Position numbers and translations under genes: made by a program
Notes under the pieces: generated by a model
What the model saw: the letters and a program-made list of their open reading frames with translations, nothing else
Database searches by the model: none
What the model was told of the DNA's origin: nothing
Assembly (NCBI RefSeq): GCF_029223545.1
Contig: NZ_CP097870.1
Coordinates: 744,001 to 808,000 of the forward strand
Direction: 5' to 3'
From: Thauera sp. GDN1
Lineage (GTDB): Bacteria > Pseudomonadota > Gammaproteobacteria > Burkholderiales > Rhodocyclaceae
Length of the DNA stretch: 64,000 nucleotides
Part shown: piece by piece, positions 55,476-64,000 of the stretch
How the letters are laid out: every line of letters starts with the position of its first letter
Position numbering within the stretch: position 1 is the stretch's first letter

Positions 55476-55982
55476 GGTCGTTGCAGGGCGTTCCGTGACG
55501 GCGGGCGGACGGGGTGTGAGGGCAGGGAAGCGATCGGATCATGCACGCACTGCGGCCGAAGCGATCGGGCTGGCGTTCAGCTTGCAAGCATACGCCCATC
55601 GAGTAGCCGCGCCCAAGCCTGCGGGGCCGGAGCGCGGGCGCCGGCTCTCGATCCGGCACCCGCGCTGCGGGCTCGTCGCGTACGTCGCGCGGCAGCCGTT
55701 TTCCGGGGCTCCGAGGATCGCCCAAGGGGGGCGTTTCCGGCCCCGGTGCCTGGCGCCATTGATCGTGGACAAACATCCGTCGATGGCGCGTGGAAAAGGT
55801 CCGGTAGGCGGGCTAGGATGTTGAATGGAAGCTACGGAGAACAAGGCTTCGTTGCTCATCGTCGCCCTGTGGTCCGCGCTTCCGGGGACGGGGGGTGAGC
55901 GTCGGGGCGATGTTTGCCGAATCCGGGGATAGACGTCGGCGCGTAGCGATCCGGGGTGTCATTTCAGTTCGGGGAGACTCAA
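55476..55982. other. Intergenic region with a strong hairpin
   Basis: 507 bases between divergent genes. AGCGCGGGCGCCGG and CCGGCACCCGCGCT (55631-55666) form a 14-base stem with one mismatch and an 8-base loop. No convincing coding sequence or known element was found. It must hold promoters for the adaptor gene and the lipoprotein gene. Confidence 0.5.
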
Positions 55983-56888
55983 ATGCTGGGACGAATGCAC
56001 ACACTGGTTCCGCTCGTCTGCGCGGCGGGCCTTTCGGCCTGTGGCGGAGGTGGCGGGGCGACGCCGGTCACCGTCGATGGCTTCACCAGCTGGTCCGCGC
56101 TCAGGCCGGGCACCACGTCGACCCTGGTTGCGATGACCCGCGAGGCGGACTATGCGTATGACCCCGACACGGAGTTGCTGACCGGTGTCGGCGCCGCGTC
56201 CCCGGTCGCGACCGATTCGAGCCTGACGCTGGGCCTCGATGCGGACGGCGCGGTCAATCTCCTCGCCATCCGGACGCCGCTCTCGAGCGTTTCCCTTTCT
56301 GCCGCGAATGGCGACCTGTTCGCGGATCTGGGGGGCGGCCTGCTCGCCGCAGTCAGTGCCGACGAGACCAAGCTGATCCTCGCTGCCGATCCGATCGCCC
56401 TGGGCTGGAACTACCAGACCTTCGGCGTGTGGGACACCGTGTTCGATGCCGACAGCGGGCGGATCGGTGCATTCAGCGCGGGCGCGCCGACACCGGTCTC
56501 GGCGGTGCCGAGCAGCGGCACCGCGACCTACACGGGGATGGCGGCGGGATTCCATGCGGACGCGACGGGCCTCACCAGTCTGACGTCCGCCACGCTGAGG
56601 GTCGATGCGGACTTCGGCGCGCGCACCCTTGCATTCTCGACCAGCAATACCTTTATCACGACCGACCTGATCGACCGTTCCCCGGCTCCCAGCCTCGACC
56701 TCGCCGGCACCCTCGGTTACGCTGCCGGCACCAACACCTTCAGCGGCGAGATCGAAACCGTGGGCGGCATGAGCGGACGGGCCGACGGCCGCTTCTACGG
56801 GCCGCAGGCGGAGGAGATCGGCGGCGTGTTCGAGACGCGGGGCACGGGCGTGGAGGTGTACGGGGGCGCATTCGGTGGCCGCAGGTAG
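55983..56888 (+). CDS. TbpB-like surface lipoprotein (putative Slam substrate)
   Basis: 301 residues. Lipobox GLSAC with Cys20, followed by a Gly-rich linker (GGGGG). The C-terminal third contains TNTFSGEI and GRFYGPQAEEIGGVFETRG, the hallmark of transferrin-binding-protein-B-type eight-stranded barrels. Such lipoproteins are flipped to the cell surface by Slam proteins, and the next gene is Slam-like, overlapping by 14 bases. Ligand unknown. Start at 55983 with GGGGAG upstream; a start at 55956 would disrupt the signal. Confidence 0.82.
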   Translation: MLGRMHTLVPLVCAAGLSACGGGGGATPVTVDGFTSWSALRPGTTSTLVAMTREADYAYDPDTELLTGVGAASPVATDSSLTLGLDADGAVNLLAIRTPLSSVSLSAANGDLFADLGGGLLAAVSADETKLILAADPIALGWNYQTFGVWDTVFDADSGRIGAFSAGAPTPVSAVPSSGTATYTGMAAGFHADATGLTSLTSATLRVDADFGARTLAFSTSNTFITTDLIDRSPAPSLDLAGTLGYAAGTNTFSGEIETVGGMSGRADGRFYGPQAEEIGGVFETRGTGVEVYGGAFGGRR

Positions 56889-58107
56889 GTGTCGCGCACC
56901 CGGCACGAGCGGCCTGCGGGCCGCTTTTTTGCTGCTGTGTCTCGTCGCGGCGACGGGTTGTGCCGCCGCGCCGGCGCCGTCCGCCGCCGAGCGCCTCGCA
57001 GGCGTGGAGGCCGAGCTGCGCCTCGACCCCGCGAACATGCAGCTGCTGTTCGAGAAGGGCATGCTGCTGTCGGTGCTCGGGCGTCCCCTGCAGGCGGCCG
57101 ATGTCTTCAGGCAGATGCTGTCGCGCGACCCGAGCCTGCTGCGCCCCCGGCTCGAACTCGGCCGGGTGCTCGCCCAGGCGGGCGACAACGAGGGCGCCCG
57201 CTACCATTTCGAGCAGGTGCTCGCCCACCCCCTGCCGGATGCGGTCCGTCGCAACGTCCTGAACCTCCTTGCCCGCATCCGCGAGGAACTGCCCGCGTTC
57301 TCCTTCAGCTTCGACCTGGTCAGCGACAGCAATCCCAACCAGGCGACGAGCAACGAGGAGGTGATCATCGACGGCGTGAGCTATCGCCTGAATGCCGATG
57401 CCCGCGCCAGGCAGTCCTTTGGCTGGCGTGCGATGCTCGGCGGTCGCGCGCCGCTTCCGGGGGCGCCGCTCTGGTTCGTGCGTGCCCACCTGCAGCACGA
57501 CGAGCACCGCGGCCGGGAGTTCGACTTCAGCTACCTGCAGGCCACGGCCGGCCGGCACCTGCGCCTGAGCGACGCCACCCTGACGCTGGAGGCAGGCCAT
57601 CACTGGGCGCGTTACCGGCAAGAGGCCCTCTATGCAGGGCCCGTCGTGTCGCTGACGCTGTTTCGCCCGCTGCGCCCGGATCTCTCGCTGCAGCTCGGCC
57701 TCGGGTCACTCGCCCTGGATTATCCCGACTACCCCTTTCGCGACGGCTGGCAGACGACGGCCAGCGCCCGCCTGCTGCTGGCCGCTGCACCCGACCGGCG
57801 CTGGGAGCTTGCCGGCCACTTCACCCGCATGGCGGCGCGGGAGTCGGCCTACAGTTTCGACCGGCCCCAGCTGTCGGCGTGGTACGTGCGTGAATGGGCG
57901 GGGGGCTGGATCACCGGCACCGGTGTGCGCACGAGCTGGACGCATTACGTCGCGGCCGATCCATTCTTCCGGCGCACGCGGGCCGAGCGCAGCACCGAGA
58001 TCGATGCAGACCTGGTCAACCGCCGCCTCCGCCTCTGGCGGATGTCGCCCCGGCTGCAGCTGGGCTGGGTCGACAACCGCAGCAACATCGACTTCTTCGA
58101 CTGGTGA
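56875..58107 (+). CDS. Slam-type surface lipoprotein translocator (DUF560), truncated at the C-terminus
   Basis: 410 residues from a GTG. The N-terminal signal (lipobox-like VAATGC, Cys29), then TPR-type repeats (about 40-140; FEKGMLLSVLGRPLQAADVFRQML), then a DUF560 outer-membrane barrel. The frame ends SNIDFFDW-stop, but the next codons in the same frame read RAYVRLGMSGEF followed by a second stop at 58146. That peptide has the pattern of a last barrel strand with terminal Phe, so the TGA at 58105 is probably a nonsense mutation. Function may be impaired. Confidence 0.82.
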   Translation: MAAGRCRAPGTSGLRAAFLLLCLVAATGCAAAPAPSAAERLAGVEAELRLDPANMQLLFEKGMLLSVLGRPLQAADVFRQMLSRDPSLLRPRLELGRVLAQAGDNEGARYHFEQVLAHPLPDAVRRNVLNLLARIREELPAFSFSFDLVSDSNPNQATSNEEVIIDGVSYRLNADARARQSFGWRAMLGGRAPLPGAPLWFVRAHLQHDEHRGREFDFSYLQATAGRHLRLSDATLTLEAGHHWARYRQEALYAGPVVSLTLFRPLRPDLSLQLGLGSLALDYPDYPFRDGWQTTASARLLLAAAPDRRWELAGHFTRMAARESAYSFDRPQLSAWYVREWAGGWITGTGVRTSWTHYVAADPFFRRTRAERSTEIDADLVNRRLRLWRMSPRLQLGWVDNRSNIDFFDW

Positions 58108-58168
58108 AGGGCCTACGTGCGCCTCGGCATGAGCGGCGAGTTCTGAGGGCGCTCCCGCACCCGCCCGA

Positions 58169-59917
<1,749 letters not shown>

Positions 59918-60117
59918 CGGGAATGCGGAATCGGAATGAGCGGCCGACTGGCCGGTGAGCGGTAACCCGGAATTGTAGCCGATCGGCCGCGCAGGGCTCG
60001 GATGCCGGGGTGGGGGTGGGTAGAATCGAGGCTGTCCGACGTTCCTCGGGGCCGGAAACCGGCTGCAGGGCGCGCACGACGAACCACAAGCACCCTCGCC
60101 ACCAAGGAGCACGATCG

Positions 60118-60501
60118 ATGAATCTCGCCGCATTCGCAGCCGTGGGCGTGGGCGCGGCCTGCGGCGCCTGGCTGCGCTGGGGGCTGGGCATCTGGCTCAA
60201 CCCGGTGTTCGCGCTCGTGCCGCTCGGCACGCTGGTCGCGAACCTGCTCGGCGGGCTGCTGATGGGGGTGGCGCTGGCGGCGATCCAGGCCTGGCCGACG
60301 CTGCAGCCGGCGATGAAGCTGCTGCTCACCACCGGCCTGCTCGGTGGGCTGACCACCTTCTCGACCTTCTCGGCCGAGGCCTTCCACCTCCTGCAGCGCG
60401 GCGCGGTCGGCTGGCTGGGCGCGCACGTCCTGCTGCATGTCGCGGGTTCGCTGTTCATGACCTGGGCCGGATTCGCCCTGTTCAACGCCCTGCGCAGCTG
60501 A
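60118..60501 (+). CDS. crcB: Fluoride channel CrcB
   Basis: 127 residues with four helices and the CrcB/Fluc marks: GACGAWLRWGLG near the N-terminus, GTLVANLLGG, and GLLGGLTTFSTFS with the phenylalanine/threonine track of the pore. Dual-topology dimers export fluoride. AAGGAG precedes the ATG. The fluoride riboswitch sometimes found upstream is not recognisable here. Confidence 0.95.
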   Translation: MNLAAFAAVGVGAACGAWLRWGLGIWLNPVFALVPLGTLVANLLGGLLMGVALAAIQAWPTLQPAMKLLLTTGLLGGLTTFSTFSAEAFHLLQRGAVGWLGAHVLLHVAGSLFMTWAGFALFNALRS

Positions 60502-60618
60502 GCTGCCCGGGCCCGCGCCCGGGCGCCGTTGTCATGTTCTGTTGCACTCGGATGGGCTAGAGTGACGGTGCAACGCGGCCATAATCCTTGAACCCGCAGC
60601 TCAATGGAGGCAAACAAC

Positions 60619-61284
60619 ATGAAAAAGATCATCATCACCCTGTCCGCAGTTTCCCTCGCCATGGGCGGCCTGTCCGGCTGCGCCAACATGACCGAAACCC
60701 AGCGCGACACCGGCATGGGGGCAGGTATCGGAGCGATTGCCGGCGGCCTGATCGGCGCGGCAACGGCCGGCGGCAACAAGGGCAAGAGTGCCGCCACCGG
60801 CGCTGCCGTGGGCGCTGCGCTCGGCGCCGCGGGTGGTTACCTGTGGTCGCAGAACATGCAGAAGCAGAAGGCCGAGATGGAGCAGGCCACCGCCGGTACC
60901 GGCATCGGCGTCAGCCAGACCGCCGACAACCAGCTCAAGGTCGACATCCCGTCCGACATCTCCTTCGATGTGGGTCGCTACGACATCAAGCCGAACATGC
61001 GCCCGGTGCTCGACCGCCTGGCCACCACGCTGAACCAGCACCCGGTGACCACCGTGACCATCATCGGCCATACCGACAGCACCGGCTCAGACGCGGTGAA
61101 CGACCCCCTGTCGATCAATCGTGCGGCCGCCACCCGCGACTATCTGGTGATGCGTGGCGTGTCCGCCCAGCGCATTGCGATCGACGGTCGCGGCTCGCGC
61201 CAGCCGATCGCCGACAACTCGACCGCGTCCGGTCGCGCCATGAACCGTCGCGTCGAGATCTTCGTCGCCGAAGCGGCACGATAA
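60619..61284 (+). CDS. OmpA-family lipoprotein with glycine-zipper domain
   Basis: 221 residues. Lipobox LSGC (Cys about residue 21), a glycine-zipper segment (GAGIGAIAGGLIGAATAGG, about 35-80), and a C-terminal OmpA-like peptidoglycan-binding domain with IIGHTDSTGSDAVNDPLSINRAAATRDYL and NRRVEIFV. It anchors the outer membrane to murein. GGAGG is upstream of the chosen ATG. Confidence 0.94.
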   Translation: MKKIIITLSAVSLAMGGLSGCANMTETQRDTGMGAGIGAIAGGLIGAATAGGNKGKSAATGAAVGAALGAAGGYLWSQNMQKQKAEMEQATAGTGIGVSQTADNQLKVDIPSDISFDVGRYDIKPNMRPVLDRLATTLNQHPVTTVTIIGHTDSTGSDAVNDPLSINRAAATRDYLVMRGVSAQRIAIDGRGSRQPIADNSTASGRAMNRRVEIFVAEAAR

Positions 61285-61301
61285 GTCCTCGGCACACACA
61301 T

Positions 61302-61336
61302 CGAAGCCCGGCCAGGCTCAGCCCGGCCGGGCTTCG
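61302..61336. terminator. Hairpin between the OmpA-like and SNF2 helicase genes
   Basis: CGAAGCCCGGCC and GGCCGGGCTTCG are perfect 12-base arms around an 11-base loop. It lies between convergent genes but has no long T run, so it may act as a weak or bidirectional terminator. Confidence 0.65.
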
Positions 61337-61342
61337 TCGCGT

Positions 61343-64000
61343 TCACCGCCCGGGAGCCGGCAGCGGCGCCAGCAGCGCCGCGATGTCGGCCTCGCCGAAC
61401 TTGGCAAGCGCGTCGGCGTCCTCGGACAGCACGCTCTCGGCGAGCGCCGCCTTCTTCTCCTGCAGGGCGAGGATCTTCTCCTCGATGCTTCCCGCGCACA
61501 CCAGCTTGAACACGAACACCGGCTTGTCCTGGCCGATGCGGTGGGCGCGGTCGGTGGCCTGGTTCTCGGCCGCGGGGTTCCACCACGGGTCGTAGTGGAT
61601 CACGGTGTCGGCGGCGGTCAGGTTGAGGCCCACGCCGCCGGCCTTCAGGCTGATCAGGAACACCGGCACGCGCCCCTTCTGGAAGTCTTCCACCGGGATG
61701 CGGCGGTCGCGGGTGTCGCCGGTCAGCGCCACCCAGCCGATCTTGGCCTTGTCCAGCTCGGTCGCGATCAGGCCGAGCATGGTGGTGAACTGCGAGAACA
61801 CCAGGATGCGCCGGCCCTCGTCGATCAGCTCCGGCAGCATGTCCATCAGCAGGTCGAGCTTGGCGCGCTCCTTGACGCGCGCGGCCGCCGGCGACTTGAG
61901 CAGGCGCGGGTCGCAGCACACCTGGCGCAGCTTGAGCAGCGCATCCAGGATCACGATCTGGCTGCGCGCGAAGCCCTTGCCGGCGATCTCGGCGCGCACC
62001 TTCTCGTCCATCGCCGCGCGCACCGTCTCGTAGAGGTCGCGCTGGCCGCCCTCGAGGCCGACGCTGCGCACGATGATGGTCTTGGGCGGCAGCTCGGTGG
62101 CGACGTCCTCCTTGCGGCGGCGCAGGATGAAGGGGCGCAGGCGGGCGGCGAGCAGGTCGCGGCGCACCGTGTCGCCATGCCTTTCGATCGGCGTGCGCCA
62201 GGTCTGGGTGAAGTGCTTGTGCGTGCCGAGGAAACCCGGCAGCAGGAAGTCGAACTGCGCCCACAGCTCGCCGAGGTGGTTCTCCAGCGGCGTACCGGTG
62301 AGGCCCAGGCGGTGGCGGGCCTTGAGCTGGCGGATCACCTGCGCGCCCTTGCTTGCGGCGTTCTTGACCGTCTGCGCCTCGTCCAGGATCAGCAGGCTCC
62401 ACTCGCGCGCCTGCAGTTGCTCAGCGTCGCGCCACAGCAGCGGGTAGGTGGTGAGCGCGATATCGATCTTCTCGCCCCCGGCGTCGCCTGCGTGCAGCTC
62501 GTCGAAGCGGGCGTGGCGGTCGGAGCCGTGCAGGTTCAGCACCTTCAGGTCGGGCGCGAACCGCTCGGCCTCGGCCTGCCAGTTGAACACCAGCGAGGTG
62601 GGCAGGATCACCAGCGCGGGCTGGTCGAGCCGGCCGGCCTGCTTCTCGGCGAGCAGGTGGGCCAGCGTCTGCGCGGTCTTGCCCAGGCCCATGTCGTCGG
62701 CGAGGATGCCGGCGAGGTCGTGGCGCACCAGATGCTGCAGCCAGGCCAGGCCTTCGAGCTGGTAGGGGCGCAGTTCGGCGCGGAAGCCGGGCGGCGTGGC
62801 GACCGCCTCGATGCCTTCCGCATTGCGCAGGCGGGCGGCGATCTCGGCGACGCGCTCGACGCCGCGGCCGGGCAGGTCGAGATCGGCCAGGCGGGTGGCG
62901 TCGAGCCTCGACAGCCGCCAGTCGTGGTCGGGGCGGTCGAACAGGTCCACGAGCGCGCGCACCAGGGGTTTGATGCGCGCCGCGCCGATGCGCAGGCGGC
63001 CGAGGGTCTCGTCCTCCAGGATCACCGCCTCGTTGTCGGCGATGTCGTCGAGCCGGCCGGAGAGCCAGCGCGGATCGTGCGCGAACAGGCCGGCCAGCAG
63101 CGGGGCCAGCGGCAAGGCCCTGCCGTCGACCTCGATGCCGGGCGACAGGCCCAGCCAGCCGTCCTCGTGCTCGTCGATGTCGAGCATCAGGTGGTCGATG
63201 TCGATCGCGTGGTGGCGGAAATCGGCGGGAAACTCCACCACCCAGTCCTCCGCACGCAGCGCCGGCAGGGTGTCGGCCATGAAGGCGGGCCAGGCTGCCT
63301 CGCTCGCCAATCCCATGGCGCCCTGGGGCAGGGGGCCAAAGGCGGTCTGCACCGCCCCCGGCGGCACGCGACCGAAGCCGGCGGCGGCCAGGCGCTGCGC
63401 GGCGGCACGTTCGGCAGCCTCGTCGCGGCCGACCCGGGCGCTGCGGCCGTCGGGTAGCGGATGGAACAGACGCCCGTCCTCGGCATCCACGGTGACCGGG
63501 CCGTAGCGGAAGGCGAGCACGGCGAAGTCGAATTCGTAGGTGCCGTAGGCGGCGTAGCCGCGAAAACGCGCCTGATGGACCGGCCGGGTATCCAGGCGCA
63601 GCACCGGTACCGGCGAGCCGCCGATCTCCACCGGCGGCTCGCCGCGCTGGGTGGGCTGCGGCAAGGCAGGGGCGACCTCGGCCAGGGTTTCGGAGACCAG
63701 TTCGGATTCGGCCTGGGTCAGCGGCGGCAGCCACAGCAGGCGCTGCACCAGTTCTGCGGGGACTTCGAGCGTGATCGGGCCGGCCTCGGCGCGTGCGCTG
63801 TCCACGTACCAGGGGGGCAGCAGGGGCAGGATGCGCTCGGCGGGGGGCTCGAGCTTCAGCACCGGTGCGCGCAGGCCGTCGGCGGTCAGCGTCCAGTCGG
63901 GGGCGCCCGGACGCGGGTTGCCCGCGTGCAGCGGCGGGCCGGCGAGGTCGTCGACATGCAGCCGCTCGCTGGCGAGCAGTGCGTTCATCAGTTCGACGCT
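61343..64000 (-). CDS. SNF2/RapA-family helicase, partial (5' end outside the window)
   Basis: At least 885 residues, open to the right edge. The Rad54/SNF2 core starts near the DDMGLGKTAQTLAHL Walker A and includes LLILDEAQTVKN (DEAQ box), GLTGTPLENHLGELWAQFDFL, and the C-terminal TDRAHRIGQDKPVFVFKLV. A poorly conserved N-terminal half precedes it. The first ATG in the window (63988) is not the true start because the frame continues in SVEL upstream. Such proteins remodel protein-DNA or polymerase-DNA complexes. Confidence 0.93.
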   Translation of the reverse strand, partial: SVELMNALLASERLHVDDLAGPPLHAGNPRPGAPDWTLTADGLRAPVLKLEPPAERILPLLPPWYVDSARAEAGPITLEVPAELVQRLLWLPPLTQAESELVSETLAEVAPALPQPTQRGEPPVEIGGSPVPVLRLDTRPVHQARFRGYAAYGTYEFDFAVLAFRYGPVTVDAEDGRLFHPLPDGRSARVGRDEAAERAAAQRLAAAGFGRVPPGAVQTAFGPLPQGAMGLASEAAWPAFMADTLPALRAEDWVVEFPADFRHHAIDIDHLMLDIDEHEDGWLGLSPGIEVDGRALPLAPLLAGLFAHDPRWLSGRLDDIADNEAVILEDETLGRLRIGAARIKPLVRALVDLFDRPDHDWRLSRLDATRLADLDLPGRGVERVAEIAARLRNAEGIEAVATPPGFRAELRPYQLEGLAWLQHLVRHDLAGILADDMGLGKTAQTLAHLLAEKQAGRLDQPALVILPTSLVFNWQAEAERFAPDLKVLNLHGSDRHARFDELHAGDAGGEKIDIALTTYPLLWRDAEQLQAREWSLLILDEAQTVKNAASKGAQVIRQLKARHRLGLTGTPLENHLGELWAQFDFLLPGFLGTHKHFTQTWRTPIERHGDTVRRDLLAARLRPFILRRRKEDVATELPPKTIIVRSVGLEGGQRDLYETVRAAMDEKVRAEIAGKGFARSQIVILDALLKLRQVCCDPRLLKSPAAARVKERAKLDLLMDMLPELIDEGRRILVFSQFTTMLGLIATELDKAKIGWVALTGDTRDRRIPVEDFQKGRVPVFLISLKAGGVGLNLTAADTVIHYDPWWNPAAENQATDRAHRIGQDKPVFVFKLVCAGSIEEKILALQEKKAALAESVLSEDADALAKFGEADIAALLAPLPAPGR

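Noticed and set aside
55767-55773. GGACAAA half-site resembling the LitR operator, near the adaptor gene
   Set aside because: Only one arm is present, with no matching second arm or promoter alignment, so chance is likely.
55539-55859. 106-codon minus-strand frame in the region upstream of the adaptor gene
   Set aside because: No ribosome binding site, no domain, and it includes the large hairpin at 55631-55666.
60000-60117. Fluoride riboswitch upstream of crcB
   Set aside because: The conserved riboswitch motifs are not found; only a short GCCGG-AAA-CCGGC hairpin is present.

Overview
The window is a G+C-rich chromosomal segment that reads like a betaproteobacterium of the Rhodocyclaceae (Thauera/Azoarcus type). 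That assignment is inferred from gene content: an aa3 oxidase assembly cluster (ctaD-ctaG-ctaE-SURF1-ctaA-ctaB), a CIRCE element directly upstream of rpoH, Neisseria-type porins, GTP-dependent PEP carboxykinase beside a MaeB-type malic enzyme, and two Mrp antiporter operons. I see no rRNA or tRNA gene, no CRISPR array and no prophage. REP-type palindromes are common and several lie inside genes.

Layout. 1-5242: cytochrome oxidase biogenesis. 5258-7162: recQ on the minus strand. 7192-18164: a putative light-response island. It holds a MerR-family B12 photoreceptor of the CarH/LitR type, a Na/Pi cotransporter-like gene, and a tightly coupled plus-strand operon: small secreted protein, flavin oxidoreductase, DUF1365, cyclopropane-fatty-acid-synthase-like methyltransferase, chalcone-isomerase-like protein, GPH-type MFS carrier, DUF3833 lipoprotein, SDR and NTF2-like protein. 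Copies of the palindrome TTTGTCC-N-GGACAAA lie at the regulator's own promoter and on both sides of the operon promoter, so regulator and target set can be proposed from sequence alone. 18276-19868: sco copper chaperone, terminator, rpoH with CIRCE. 19899-21998: toxin-antitoxin patch with VapBC, a PIN-toxin fragment, a Phd/ParE pair and an antitoxin-toxin chimera.

22171-27385: two porins separated by about 0.8 kb of repeat-containing non-coding DNA, a small exported protein, ampD, and a lytic transglycosylase with a strong promoter and a roughly 270-nt structured leader. 27480-33382: aminotransferase, tandem REP array, pckG, divergent maeB. 33463-36785: patatin-like protein, PBP7-like peptidase with a Lys/Ala-rich linker, IclR regulator. 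36995-50565: two complete Mrp operons, each with A and B fused, convergent around an RsuA/RluF-type pseudouridine synthase.

50746-55475: a Cys-rich small protein behind FNR-like boxes, then a four-gene MacAB-like ABC export system. 55983-58107: a TbpB-like surface lipoprotein coupled to a Slam-type outer-membrane translocator whose frame stops 12 codons before a plausible barrel C-terminus. 58169-64000: glnS, crcB, an OmpA-family lipoprotein and the 3' part of a SNF2-family helicase that runs off the right edge.

How it fits together: the first block builds haem a and CuA/CuB sites for aa3 oxidase, with sco displaced about 13 kb downstream. The island probably remodels membrane lipids in response to light or photo-oxidative stress. 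maeB and pckG feed the pyruvate/PEP node. Mrp, CrcB, the porins and the Slam pair concern ion homeostasis and the cell surface.
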